From Pseudocolwellia sp049933045 (GTDB lineage Bacteria > Pseudomonadota > Gammaproteobacteria > Enterobacterales > Alteromonadaceae): a stretch of DNA of 64,000 bases. The stretch spans positions 3,844,001 to 3,908,000 of the forward strand of contig NZ_CP187926.1 of assembly GCF_049933045.1 (NCBI RefSeq), written 5' to 3'. The notes under the pieces are model-generated. The model did no database searches. It was not told the origin of the DNA and saw nothing but the letters and a program-made list of their open reading frames with translations. The translations under genes were made by a program, and so were the position numbers. This document shows, piece after piece, positions 56,119 through 64,000 of the stretch. Each line of letters opens with the position of its first letter. The first letter of the stretch is position 1.

Positions 56119-56718
56119 TTAAGTTTTTATAGTCGCTTTTAACTGCTCGGCTTCAGAGAAAATATTATTTGAAAATGCTTTTAATTTTTCGGGAGCATCC
56201 AAGCCATAAGTGACACATTTTTTGTAAGTCGATAGCTCAAAGCAAACTGTAGTACTTGAAGTATCAGCCATATGTAAAAGCGTTGTAGCAACTGAACCAT
56301 CTTCTTTTAAATATATGGAATATTTCAGGTTATGGTGAGTGGGAAGATCGAAGAACTTAATGCGATACAGTGTATTTATAAGTTTAAGTAACTCATCAGA
56401 TGAATAATTAAAAAAAGTTTTATCACCTTTGGTTGTTTGTATTGTACTAGTAGTTAACGAGATGCTAACTTTTCTAACTCCATTATTTTTTTTAGCACCA
56501 GAATGACGAATGAAAGTTAGACTAACTTCATCAAGCTTATATGTGGAAGGAAGCACGTTAGATTCTGAGTGGCTTTTAGCAGCGATACTTTTTGCTCCAA
56601 AAACAAAGAAAACGCCAATTAACAACAATGCTATAAAGATCATAGTAATAGTCAGTTGAAGGCGTTTCTTTGATAAAAAAAGAGCCCCTTGTAGGGCTCC
56701 TAATATTGGTTTTTGCAT
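56119..56718 (-). CDS. Membrane-anchored protein of unknown function
   Basis: 199 residues if it starts at 56718, sharing one base with the stop of the upstream PEP-CTERM gene (TAATG). An N-terminal signal anchor (TMIFIALLLIGVFFVFGAKS, about 25-44) precedes a soluble, probably periplasmic domain (TYKLDEVSLTFIRHSGAKKN; two Cys in VCFELSTYKKCVTYG). No family was recognised. Codons 7-15 coincide with a terminator hairpin, so the real start may be Met26 (56643) or expression may be attenuated. Its partner is likely the upstream metalloprotease. Confidence 0.65.
   Translation of the reverse strand: MQKPILGALQGALFLSKKRLQLTITMIFIALLLIGVFFVFGAKSIAAKSHSESNVLPSTYKLDEVSLTFIRHSGAKKNNGVRKVSISLTTSTIQTTKGDKTFFNYSSDELLKLINTLYRIKFFDLPTHHNLKYSIYLKEDGSVATTLLHMADTSSTTVCFELSTYKKCVTYGLDAPEKLKAFSNNIFSEAEQLKATIKT
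56675..56700 (-). terminator. Rho-independent terminator inside the 5' end of the downstream gene
   Basis: On the minus strand GAGCCC-TACAA-GGGGCTC is followed by seven Ts, 18 bp past the stop of the PEP-CTERM gene and within the first 15 codons of the 56119-56718 reading frame. Confidence 0.75.
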
Positions 56719-57695
56719 TAAGCTTTACGACGACGAACAATAAGCCCTGACACTAAAGCGATAAGACCTAAGCCAATTGTGCCTGGTTCTGGTACGCTAG
56801 CTGCTGCAACTCTTGTGTAACCAAGATCTGTTAATATAGCTACATCAATATCACTGTAAGTACGAGTTTCAGGACCAAAATCTCGGTCATATTTCATCAT
56901 GTCGGTTGGAAAAGGTACGCCATCTACATGACTACCACTACTACCTTCTTCCCAAGATGTTGGGCTGTAAATACCAACGGCATTACCACCATTAGCAGCT
57001 AAAGCATTAGCACCGCCAAAGAATATCCCGTCACCAGAACCACCTTCTTTAGCATCATCCCATGCAGCTTGATCTAAGGTAAATGCGTTATCAAGAATGC
57101 TGTTACCATTTGAGTCTTGTAAAAAAGTATCAAATGTTGTCCATTCATCGTTGAAGTAGCCTGAACCATCTAGATTAATGCCTGAGCCAAAGCCAAGAGC
57201 ATGTGTTAATTCGTGAAAAATCGTTGCATAAAAATCAAATTCTGATGCGCCAAAGTCTGCAGGTGTGTCGGGATCTAATTCCCAATCCCAGCCCCAGTTA
57301 ACATCAACACTTCCGTCTAATTCATCGCCATTTGCATCTACGCCAGTTTGAAGTTCTGTTTTGATAAGTTCGTTAGTAAGACACTTACCTGTATCAAAAC
57401 ACTCGCTGTTGACGTATGAACCTGCTGATGCCAACGTACTACCGTTGGTGTCGTCAGAAGATGTTACTTCTAAATTGATAGTGCCAGAGTTACTGAAGTA
57501 ACCACCAAATAGTTCAGAGAACATGTTACCTGCAGTATCTAGAGCTGCTTTGCGTGAATCGCCTTCGGTACTGTCTAAAAAGCCTACGCCAGCATCATTT
57601 GTTGAGTAATCGAACTCAAAAATAATAGCCGCGTTACTTGGCATTGCTGTAAAAGCAGCAAGCATTGAAGCTGCAATAATGGATTTTTTAGTCAT
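56718..57695 (-). CDS. PEP-CTERM-anchored zinc metalloprotease-like protein
   Basis: 325 residues with a signal peptide (MTKKSIIAASMLAAFTAMPS, then NAA). A zincin signature HELTHALGF is at 161-169 (HExxHxxGF; zinc ligands His161 and His165, catalytic Glu162). It lies in a domain rich in Asp and Gly, with Cys98 and Cys103-type residues in CFDTGKC. It ends with a PEP-CTERM sorting signal: VPEPG (Pro302-Glu303-Pro304), a hydrophobic helix, and RRRKA. Such proteins are processed by an exosortase (EpsH/XrtA-type) and sent to the cell surface, usually with exopolysaccharide. The exosortase gene is not in this window. Protease activity is inferred from the motif. AAGGATA precedes the ATG. Confidence 0.88.
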   Translation of the reverse strand: MTKKSIIAASMLAAFTAMPSNAAIIFEFDYSTNDAGVGFLDSTEGDSRKAALDTAGNMFSELFGGYFSNSGTINLEVTSSDDTNGSTLASAGSYVNSECFDTGKCLTNELIKTELQTGVDANGDELDGSVDVNWGWDWELDPDTPADFGASEFDFYATIFHELTHALGFGSGINLDGSGYFNDEWTTFDTFLQDSNGNSILDNAFTLDQAAWDDAKEGGSGDGIFFGGANALAANGGNAVGIYSPTSWEEGSSGSHVDGVPFPTDMMKYDRDFGPETRTYSDIDVAILTDLGYTRVAAASVPEPGTIGLGLIALVSGLIVRRRKA

Positions 57696-58032
57696 GTTAT
57701 AGCTATCCTTAACTTATAAAACAAAATGGTATGAAATTTATAATTATTTTTATAAATGTTAATTGTATACAGAATACAATTAATTAATTGATATTAGATA
57801 AAATCTAATACTCGCGTTATGCATATTCCAATCCATAACTTCAAGGTGCTGAATTATAGGTGTAAAAATCTTTAAAAATACTTTTTTATATAGAAAGTGT
57901 AAAATTAACAGACACTTAAGTCCCGCCTTTTTTATAAGGGTAATTGTGTTTTTATGAAGTTTTTAGAGGATAAAATAGAATTTTAAAACTAAAAGCATCC
58001 TTTTTAAATGTCAAAAAGGATGTTGAATGAAG
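57696..58032. other. Intergenic region between the PEP-CTERM gene and greB
   Basis: AT-rich, no gene seen. It contains the greB terminator near its right end and the leader and ribosome-binding site of the PEP-CTERM gene at its left. A short dyad GTATACAGAATAC (57765-57777) lies about 70 bp upstream of the PEP-CTERM start. No convincing sigma-54 site was found. Confidence 0.5.
57985..58022 (-). terminator. Rho-independent terminator after greB
   Basis: On the minus strand CATCCTTTTT pairs with AAAAAGGATG (loop of 7) and is followed by CTTTTAGTTTT, 11 bp past the greB stop. Confidence 0.85.
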
Positions 58033-58515
58033 TTAGTTTTTACTTGGAAGATAATCTATATTGGTGACAAACCAATCTTTAATTCCGTTAGGTGTTTTAA
58101 CGGTAACATCATCATCAATTTCTTTTTTCAGGCAAGCACGTGCCATGGGTGCATCAATAGAAATATAATCATGTCGACCATAAATTTCTTCAGGACCTAC
58201 AATTCTAAATTTAAGGGTTTCGCCATCGTCATTTTCAAGGGTTACCCAAGCACCAAAAAATACTTTTCCGTCTTGTTGAGGATGATACTCAACAACTTTA
58301 ATGTCTTCTAAAGTTTTAGTTAAAAAGCGTACGCGCCGATCAATTTCTCTTAATCTTTTTTTATTATATTGATAGTCTGCGTTCTCAGATCTATCGCCTA
58401 GACTGGCTGCCCACGAGACTTTTCTCGTGGTTTCAGGTCTTTCTTTACGCCATAAAGTATCTAATTCGTTCTGTAGGTTTTGATAACCTTCTTTGGTGAT
58501 TAATTTTGTTTTCAT
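58033..58515 (-). CDS. greB: Transcription elongation factor GreB
   Basis: 160 residues: the N-terminal coiled coil has GDRSENADYQYNKKRLREID with the two conserved acidic residues at its tip, and the C-terminal FKBP-like domain has FFGAWVTLENDDGETLKFRI and IDAPMARACLKKEIDDDVTV. GreB rescues backtracked RNA polymerase by stimulating transcript cleavage. The spacing SWAASLGDRSENADY separates GreB from GreA. Confidence 0.95.
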   Translation of the reverse strand: MKTKLITKEGYQNLQNELDTLWRKERPETTRKVSWAASLGDRSENADYQYNKKRLREIDRRVRFLTKTLEDIKVVEYHPQQDGKVFFGAWVTLENDDGETLKFRIVGPEEIYGRHDYISIDAPMARACLKKEIDDDVTVKTPNGIKDWFVTNIDYLPSKN

Positions 58516-58909
58516 AATATATGGCTTAGCAGATGTCTGAAGAAAAGGTATGCGTGATCACAATGAAGCAGGCAGGCTATAAATTTTAAGCTGAATGATG
58601 GTGCACTTACATGCAAAAGGCAATATATAGATAAGCTCTTTATTACGAGTTTTAGTCTTTATAGTGATTGAAGTAAGTATTACTTAGTTTTAAATAAATA
58701 GTGTTAAGTACACTATTTATTTTCCCTTAACTCACTCTTTATATCATTATCCTTTTAATCTTTTTAGAGGCTGTAGCTATAATTCATTGTGTGTTTTTTC
58801 GGATGATTGATATCATATATCCACTTAACCTTAGGTTATTTATCTTTAATTATTAATATAGCCATAGATTGATATGTGAATCATTGGGTCTGTGCGTTCA
58901 GGAGTTGTT
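58516..58909. other. Intergenic region between divergent greB and the DUF445 gene, with a strong hairpin
   Basis: No gene seen. A perfect 13-bp inverted repeat AAATAAATAGTGT/ACACTATTTATTT (58692-58722, 5-nt loop) is followed on the plus strand by TTCCC rather than a T run. It could be an operator, a leader hairpin or the end of a small RNA. Confidence 0.45.
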
Positions 58910-59623
58910 GTGAATAAAAGTTTGATTGTTAATGTAACGGCATTGCTATGTACGTTAGTTGGGTATTTTATTGGTAGTCATATTGTATTTACTGTGGGGA
59001 TTTTTGCATTGTCGGGTGCGGTAACTAACTGGCTGGCAATACATATGTTATTTGAAAAAGTACCAGGGCTTTATGGTTCAGGTGTTATTCCAGCAAGATT
59101 TGAAGACTTTAAACTCGCCATTAAACACTTAATGATGGAGCAGTTTTTTACTGAAGAAAATATCAACCGCTTTTTAAGCTCTGGTAATGAAAAGTCACCT
59201 GCGGCGATCGACTTGTCTCCTATTATTAACAAAGTAGATTTATCTCCTGCTTTTGATAACTTGATCAAAGTTATCGAGAATTCATCGTTTGGATCTATGT
59301 TAGCTATGGTAGGTGGAAGCGAAGTGTTACAGCCTTTACGTGAACCTTTTATCGCCGAAATGAAGACAACGATGAGTGATATTGCTCAAAGTGAAGACTT
59401 TAGTGCTATTTTAAATGAAGAGCTTGCACAGTCTGGCTTGTCAGACGATATGCGTGACAAAGTGAGCGACATTATTGAAAAGCGTTTAAATGAATTAACT
59501 CCGCAGTTAGTTAAAACCATGGTGCAAGATATGATCAAACAGCATTTAGGTTGGTTAGTGGTGTGGGGCGGCGTTTTTGGCGGTATTATCGGTTTAGTTG
59601 CCGCATTATCTAACATGTATTAA
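58910..59623 (+). CDS. DUF445 family membrane protein
   Basis: 237 residues from GTG 58910, with AGGAG five bases upstream; a GTG at 58892 would put that site inside the gene. Two N-terminal TM helices (about 5-22 and 24-42) lead to the family motif GAVTNWLAIHMLFEKVPGLYGSGVIPARFEDFK, split over residues 33-65. A helical domain follows, with one C-terminal TM helix (HLGWLVVWGGVFGGIIGLVA). It is an inner-membrane protein of unknown function and short for the family. Confidence 0.85.
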   Translation: MNKSLIVNVTALLCTLVGYFIGSHIVFTVGIFALSGAVTNWLAIHMLFEKVPGLYGSGVIPARFEDFKLAIKHLMMEQFFTEENINRFLSSGNEKSPAAIDLSPIINKVDLSPAFDNLIKVIENSSFGSMLAMVGGSEVLQPLREPFIAEMKTTMSDIAQSEDFSAILNEELAQSGLSDDMRDKVSDIIEKRLNELTPQLVKTMVQDMIKQHLGWLVVWGGVFGGIIGLVAALSNMY

Positions 59624-59654
59624 TAAAATTTTTAGCTAAAAAACATCCTTAATT

Positions 59655-59690
59655 TAGGTGAAATACCTTTTAGGTATTTTGCCTTTTTAT
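59655..59690 (+). terminator. Probable terminator after the DUF445 gene
   Basis: AGGTGAAATACCT pairs with AGGTATTTTGCCT with two internal mismatches and is followed by TTTTATTT, 32 bp after the stop. Confidence 0.7.
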
Positions 59691-59764
59691 TTACTCCTTC
59701 ATTTTTCAATGAAATAGTCAGTATTCACTGAATTTTGGTTAATTTATTTGTATCGTTATTATTA

Positions 59765-60125
59765 TACCAAACGGATTAATTTATTGCTCACTTAGCGAGA
59801 ATTTAAAGGCTTAGAGGCACAGGTTCATAGTTCCAGACTGAACCTAAGCACCTACATCCATGTAGGCGAGGCATTGATTGAAGAGAATGGTTATTCTCGG
59901 TAACTGCTCCTGCGTTACCCTAATGTCCTACATCCATGTAGGAACCTTGTCAAAATCAATAACGCGGCATATGAGCCTTTAAATTCTCGCCCTTCGGGAG
60001 CTCATTAGCAAACTGATAACATCACAAAATTAAAAAAATATAGAATAACTATGTTTAATCAATTTTGCTTGTTCTAAGCTTGCTAATGTAGCTCTAAGTT
60101 GCTCAATAAATTAATCCGTTTGGTA
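59765..60125. mobile_element. IS630/Tc1-type MITE with nested hairpins (361 bp)
   Basis: The perfect terminal inverted repeats CCAAACGGATTAATTTATTG (59767-59786) and its complement (60104-60123) are each bounded by TA, as in IS630/Tc1-mariner insertion. There is no ORF. Inside lies a second perfect 17-bp inverted repeat (59795-59811 with 59974-59990). It encloses five small hairpins in series: AGGTTCA (59821-59845), CCTACA (59851-59866), GAGAAT (59883-59898), GGTAAC (59899-59919) and CCTACA again (59927-59942). It occupies over half of the 668-bp gap between the DUF445 gene and the aminotransferase; the rest holds a terminator and the aminotransferase leader. Confidence 0.75.
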
Positions 60126-60291
60126 TTACAACGTAAATTAGCAAAAGTTGGTCATTTTTTATCTCTTCCTCTTTAATTTCTATGCCTTTATAGGTATGCT
60201 TGCCTTCTAATTTTTTGGGATAATTCCTAACTAATTTATAATTGTATAATTTAGTTATTTCCCACTACTTGTAAAGAAGGTAATACAAGCC

Positions 60292-61479
60292 ATGTTTGGT
60301 CGTTTAGAAGCTTTGCCAGCAGATCCTATTTTAGGTTTATCTATTAAGTATCGTGCTGATGAAAATCCGCTAAAAATTGATTTGGGTGTAGGTGTTTATA
60401 AGAACGAAGCTGGTAACACCACCATTTTAAATTGCGTTAAAAAAGCTGAACAATTCCGTTTGGAAAACGAGCTAACAAAAACTTATATTGGCGGCACGGG
60501 TTCTGCGTTATTTAACGAAAGAATGACAGCGCTTATTTTTGGTGACCACAAGGTTATCAACGAAAACCGTGTTAAAACTGTATCTACTCCAGGTGGAACA
60601 GGTGCTTTACGTGTAGCGGGTGAATTTATTGCGCGTTGTAAAACTGGCGCTAAAATTTGGTTATCAAATCCAACTTGGGCAAACCACAAAGGTGTGTTTA
60701 CTGAGTCTGGTTTAGATATTCAAGAATACCCATATTACGATTACGAAAACAAAACATTAGATTTTGACGCTATGTTAAACGCGTTAAAAAATGTATCAGC
60801 AGACGATTTCGTATTGTTACATGCTTGTTGTCATAACCCATCAGGTATGGACTTATCGCAAGAGCAATGGCAACAAGTAGCACAAGTTGCTAAAGATGTT
60901 GGCTTTACTCCATTAATCGATATGGCTTACCAAGGTTTTGGTGACGGCTTAGAAGAAGATGCTTACGGCGTTCGCTTAATGGCTGAAACAGTTGATAATA
61001 TGATCTTATGTAGCTCATGTTCTAAAAACTTCGGTTTATACCGTGAACGTATTGGTGCTTGTACTGTTATTGGTGAAACGCCAGCAACAACTGAAATTGC
61101 TTTATCAGTAGTTTTAGGTGTAGCACGTACTATTTACTCTATGCCACCAGCACATGGTGCAGCAATTGTTGAAACCATTTTAGGTTCTGAAGAATTAACA
61201 CAAGAATGGTTTGTTGAATTAGCTGAAATGCGTAATCGCATTAACGGTAACCGTAAAGTTATTGTTGATAAACTAGTAGAAAAAGGCGTAACAAGAGACT
61301 TTAGCTTTATTGCTAACCAAAAAGGTATGTTCTCTTTCCTAGGTATTACTCCAGAGCAAGTTCAACAGCTACAAGACGAATACAGCATATACATGGTAGG
61401 CTCTAGCCGCATGAGTATCGCAGGTATTGCGCCAAGCAACGTTGATTACTTAGCAGAGTCTATCGCTAAAGTTTTATAA
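60292..61479 (+). CDS. Aromatic/aspartate aminotransferase (class I, PLP-dependent)
   Basis: 395 residues of the AspC/TyrB family: LPADPILGLSIKYRAD, IDLGVGVYKNEAG, STPGGTGALRVAGEF, WLSNPTWANHKGVF, HACCHNPSGMDL, and the PLP lysine Lys245 in SCSKNFGLYRER. It transfers amino groups between aspartate or aromatic amino acids and 2-oxoglutarate. The sequence does not clearly separate tyrosine- from aspartate-preferring enzymes. GAAGG stands nine bases upstream of the ATG and a terminator follows. Confidence 0.93.
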   Translation: MFGRLEALPADPILGLSIKYRADENPLKIDLGVGVYKNEAGNTTILNCVKKAEQFRLENELTKTYIGGTGSALFNERMTALIFGDHKVINENRVKTVSTPGGTGALRVAGEFIARCKTGAKIWLSNPTWANHKGVFTESGLDIQEYPYYDYENKTLDFDAMLNALKNVSADDFVLLHACCHNPSGMDLSQEQWQQVAQVAKDVGFTPLIDMAYQGFGDGLEEDAYGVRLMAETVDNMILCSSCSKNFGLYRERIGACTVIGETPATTEIALSVVLGVARTIYSMPPAHGAAIVETILGSEELTQEWFVELAEMRNRINGNRKVIVDKLVEKGVTRDFSFIANQKGMFSFLGITPEQVQQLQDEYSIYMVGSSRMSIAGIAPSNVDYLAESIAKVL

Positions 61480-61508
61480 TCAATTTGATATAAAGCTGGC
61501 AGATATTT

Positions 61509-61543
61509 AAAAAGCGAAACAGTTAATCTTGTTTCGCTTTTTT
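61509..61543 (+). terminator. Rho-independent terminator after the aminotransferase
   Basis: The stem AAAAGCGAAACA/TGTTTCGCTTTT is followed by TTG, 30 bp past the stop. It may serve the convergent DUF952 gene in the other direction. Confidence 0.85.
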
Positions 61544-61585
61544 GTATTTATAGCTATTTGAATAATGTATTGATCTCGTTAAGTC

Positions 61586-61933
61586 TTATAAAACAAACTC
61601 ACCATTTTCATTCAACGCTATTTCTTGTGCTTCAATAATGGCATTTGCATTTAATGGTCCGTAAATATGTGGGTATAAACTTCCTGCTGCGGGTTCCCAT
61701 TTCACTTCAACACTAACCTTACTTGTATCTACCACTAAAATAAGTGGCTTTATTGTGGCTTTGTAGTATTTGTTAGCCACTCGAGTTAACTGATCTCTAG
61801 GCGAAGCATGGATAAAACCTTCTAATTCAATTGAATCTCTGGTTAAGAAGCCTTGGTTTAAAGCTTGGTTATACTCTTGTTCAGACGAGAGTAAATAAAT
61901 ATTAGGGTCAGTTAATTCTGTTTTTGTAACCAT
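61586..61933 (-). CDS. DUF952 family protein
   Basis: 115 residues with the family pattern: NIYLLSSEQEYNQALNQGFL, then ELEGFIHASPRDQLTRVANK, ILVVDTSKVSVEVKWEPAAG and PHIYGPLNANAIIEA. It is a small cytoplasmic protein of unknown biochemical function. It stands alone, convergent with the aminotransferase and divergent from gmk. Confidence 0.88.
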   Translation of the reverse strand: MVTKTELTDPNIYLLSSEQEYNQALNQGFLTRDSIELEGFIHASPRDQLTRVANKYYKATIKPLILVVDTSKVSVEVKWEPAAGSLYPHIYGPLNANAIIEAQEIALNENGEFVL

Positions 61934-62190
61934 GGAAATTCCTAGTGGATAAATAAGGTGAACTTGAGCTAAACATCAATCATAGATGAGTGCGAGTCAG
62001 GCATAGATCATATCTCTTTGCACATAGGTAAACCACAAAGCTGTCATTTATTTTTATGAATTTTCACTTTTATAACGAATAATTAATATGGGAAAATGTG
62101 TCGTGTTTCGGTATAGTTCGCACCTAGAAACGGTGATCTATTATCCGTAAATAATTAATATGAAACTAACCAGTATTAGTAAGGTGTCGT

Positions 62191-62817
62191 GTGACTACTC
62201 CAGGTAATTTATTCATTCTTTCTGCGCCAAGTGGAGCAGGAAAATCAAGTTTGATCAGTGTGTTATTAAAACAAGAATCACCAAGACCTATGCAAGTTTC
62301 AGTGTCGCATACCACACGTGATTCACGTCCAGGTGAAGAAAATGGTCAGCATTATCACTTTGTTTCTAAAGAAGAGTTTGAAGCACTGATTGAGAAAAAT
62401 TCTTTTTATGAACATGCTGAAGTTTTTGGTAATTACTATGGCACATCTTCTGTAGCGATTGATGAGCAGCTGGCGCAAGGTATTGATGTATTACTTGATA
62501 TTGATTGGCAAGGCGCACAACAAGTTCGTATGAAAAAGCCAAGCGTGACAACTATTTTCATTTGCCCGCCATCTAAAGCTGAATTAGAAAAACGTTTGCA
62601 AGGTAGAGGTCAAGACAGTCAAGAGGTTATTGATGGTCGAATGGCTCAAGCGCAGTCTGAATGTTCACACTACCAAGAGTTTGATTACATCATAGTTAAC
62701 GATGATTTTGATCAGGCACTTGTCGACTTAACAACGATTGTTGATAATCAGCGTTTAAAACGTAGCCAACAAGTGATCACACATCAAACGCTTTTTGATA
62801 ACTTATTATCTGAATGA
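62191..62817 (+). CDS. gmk: Guanylate kinase
   Basis: 208 residues from GTG 62191 (AAGGTG upstream). The P-loop is SAPSGAGKSSL; the GMP-binding region is SVSHTTRDSRPGEENGQHYH, then YEHAEVFGNYYGTS; later motifs are DVLLDIDWQGAQQVR and the lid IFICPPSKAELEKRLQGRGQ. It phosphorylates GMP to GDP. First gene of the conserved gmk-rpoZ-spoT cluster. Confidence 0.97.
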   Translation: MTTPGNLFILSAPSGAGKSSLISVLLKQESPRPMQVSVSHTTRDSRPGEENGQHYHFVSKEEFEALIEKNSFYEHAEVFGNYYGTSSVAIDEQLAQGIDVLLDIDWQGAQQVRMKKPSVTTIFICPPSKAELEKRLQGRGQDSQEVIDGRMAQAQSECSHYQEFDYIIVNDDFDQALVDLTTIVDNQRLKRSQQVITHQTLFDNLLSE

Positions 62818-62923
62818 TTTGTGATTTTGAACGATTAAATCGCGCTAATATCCTTGCTTAATCAGGTGATGATCGGGTAAACTAGCGCACTATTTTTTGA
62901 ATTTTAATTGTTGGAGTGACCAA

Positions 62924-63202
62924 ATGGCTCGCGTAACTGTTGAAGATGCCGTAGATAAAGTCGGTAATCGTTTTGATTTGGTGCTTATTGCATCACGTCG
63001 TGCTCGTCAAATTGCAACGGGCGGTAAAGAACCTTTGGTTGATATCGAGAATGACAAACCAACAGTATTAGCTTTACGTGAAATTGAAGCGGGATTAATT
63101 ACTACTGCAGTAATGGACCACTCTGATCATCACGAACAAGTACAGCAAGAATCTGCTGAATTAGCGGCTGTAGCTGCAATTGTTGGTAGTGCTAATACCT
63201 AG
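62924..63202 (+). CDS. rpoZ: RNA polymerase omega subunit RpoZ
   Basis: 92 residues from ATG 62924 (GGAG upstream; an extension to 62897 would cover that site). It carries the omega core MARVTVEDAVDKVGNRFDLV, LIASRRARQIATGGKEP and ALREIEAGLIT. It helps assemble RNA polymerase and forms part of a ppGpp site, which fits the spoT gene that follows. Confidence 0.97.
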   Translation: MARVTVEDAVDKVGNRFDLVLIASRRARQIATGGKEPLVDIENDKPTVLALREIEAGLITTAVMDHSDHHEQVQQESAELAAVAAIVGSANT

Positions 63203-63240
63203 TTTTCACTCAGTGAAAATAAAGTAAAAACACACAACTA

Positions 63241-63283
63241 AAAACGTGTAATACATTGTTCACAATGATTACGCGTTTTTTTA
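63241..63283 (+). terminator. Probable terminator between rpoZ and spoT
   Basis: ACGTGTAATACATTG pairs with CAATGATTACGCGT (few mismatches, loop TTCA) and is followed by TTTTTTT. It suggests spoT has its own promoter in 63284-63500, where no clear boxes were identified. Confidence 0.75.
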
Positions 63284-63500
63284 TGCTTAAATTTCAGCTT
63301 TCAGCAACTAAAACGTTGGCTTTAGCGATAATTCAACGTATTCTTATTTTATAGAGTGTAAAGGCGAATAAAACATCTTTTCTTAAGTACATTTAATTAT
63401 ATAAAGCTAAAATTAAATGCTTTCAGTATTTCAAATGTTTCGTCTTTTATCTCATTCGTATTTATATTAAATTTTAATTTATTTGTTTAGGACGTTTTGA

Positions 63501-64000
63501 GTGTACCTTTTTGAACCATTAAAAGATCTAGCAGCAACTTATCTATCAGAAGAGCACATCGAGCTGCTGAAACAAGCCTACATTGTTGCTAGAGATGCAC
63601 ATGAAGGACAAATGCGTTCAAGTGGTGAGCCTTACATTACTCATCCTGTTGCTGTAGCGATTAATCTAGCAAAAATGAACTTAGACCATGAAACCCTCAT
63701 GGCAGCCTTATTACATGATGTTATTGAAGATACCAGCGCAACTAAGCAAGATCTTGCCGATCTATTTGGTGATACTGTTGCTGAACTCGTTGAAGGCGTT
63801 AGTAAACTCGATAAGCTAAAATTTGATAACAAAGAACAAATGCAGGCGGAAAACTTCCGTAAAATGATCTTGGCAATGGTACAAGACATTCGCGTTATTC
63901 TGATTAAACTTGCCGATCGTACTCACAACATGCGTACGTTAGAGTCACTTAGACCTGACAAACGTCGACGCATTGCACGTGAAACGCTGGAGATTTACGT
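63501..64000 (+). CDS. spoT: Bifunctional (p)ppGpp synthase/hydrolase SpoT (3' end outside window)
   Basis: The first 166 codons are in the window, from a GTG start with TAGGA upstream. They encode YLFEPLKDLAATYLSEEHIE, then VARDAHEGQMRSSGEPYITH, LMAALLHDVIEDTSATKQDL, VEGVSKLDKLKFDNKEQMQA and LIKLADRTHNMRTLESLRPD. This is the HD hydrolase domain of SpoT with its metal ligands (His in THPVA, HD in LLHDVIEDT, and Asp in LADRTHNMRT) intact. It is nearly identical in pattern to E. coli SpoT (MYLFESLNQLI). The synthetase, TGS and ACT domains would lie beyond position 64000. It degrades, and weakly makes, the alarmone ppGpp. Confidence 0.97.
   Translation, partial: MYLFEPLKDLAATYLSEEHIELLKQAYIVARDAHEGQMRSSGEPYITHPVAVAINLAKMNLDHETLMAALLHDVIEDTSATKQDLADLFGDTVAELVEGVSKLDKLKFDNKEQMQAENFRKMILAMVQDIRVILIKLADRTHNMRTLESLRPDKRRRIARETLEIY

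Noticed and set aside
57696..57990. Sigma-54 site that might control the PEP-CTERM gene
   Set aside because: No TGGCAC-N5-TTGC-like sequence was found on the minus strand upstream of the gene.
58027..58311. Plus-strand 94-codon frame over greB
   Set aside because: It is antisense to greB, begins in the greB terminator and lacks a ribosome-binding site.

Overview
The window reads as a chromosomal segment of a marine gammaproteobacterium of the Alteromonadales, most likely Colwelliaceae (Colwellia or Thalassotalea-like). This is inferred from the AT-rich sequence, the housekeeping gene content (rsmD/ftsYEX/rpoH, tatABCD-hemB, gppA-rhlB/rho, ubiD-fre, minCDE, tex, greB, gmk-rpoZ-spoT) and protein sequences close to the E. 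coli orthologues. No tRNA, rRNA, CRISPR array or transposase gene was seen.

Positions 1-19543 are an accessory locus. It starts inside a giant repeat protein (over 4,560 residues in the window; the N-terminus lies upstream) built from cadherin/VCBS-like Ig domains. Four tightly packed or overlapping genes follow: a TolC-like outer-membrane lipoprotein, an RND-type periplasmic adaptor, a GAF-like/HlyD fusion, and a membrane protein combining a PqqD-like N-terminus, an M50 (site-2-protease) core with HECGH and NPxxxFDG motifs, and a HlyD-like C-terminus. The adhesin shows no RTX tail and no ABC ATPase is present in the window, so this looks like a non-canonical export or assembly system for a giant surface adhesin. 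It is the main candidate here for a poorly described system.

Positions 19544-24002 hold a MITE-like element, a small exported protein, a sapC gene broken by one extra T in a homopolymer, a long coiled-coil protein and yjaG. From 24040 to 45807 the content is mostly core: a serine hydrolase, rsmD, ftsY (with 24 perfect CCAGAG repeats), ftsE, ftsX, rpoH, a GAF-GGDEF-EAL regulator, an outer-membrane-like protein, tatABC-tatD-diguanylate cyclase-hemB, gppA-rhlB facing away from rho, then ubiD and fre.

Positions 45859-53575 contain arfA, whose 3' end lies inside a terminator hairpin as in the known tmRNA-linked control of E. coli arfA. They also hold a YdcH-like gene, a second MITE of the first family, minCDE, an S9 dipeptidyl peptidase, a SpoIIAA-like protein and an acetyltransferase/methyltransferase pair. 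Positions 53616-64000 hold tex, a PEP-CTERM zinc protease with a membrane-anchored partner separated by an intragenic terminator, greB, a DUF445 protein, a 361-bp highly structured IS630-type MITE, an aromatic/aspartate aminotransferase, a DUF952 protein, gmk, rpoZ and the start of spoT.

Besides the export locus, the observations most worth checking are the sapC frameshift, which sits on an RF2-like +1 slippery sequence, the arfA hairpin, the two MITE families, and the terminator embedded in the gene downstream of the PEP-CTERM protease.
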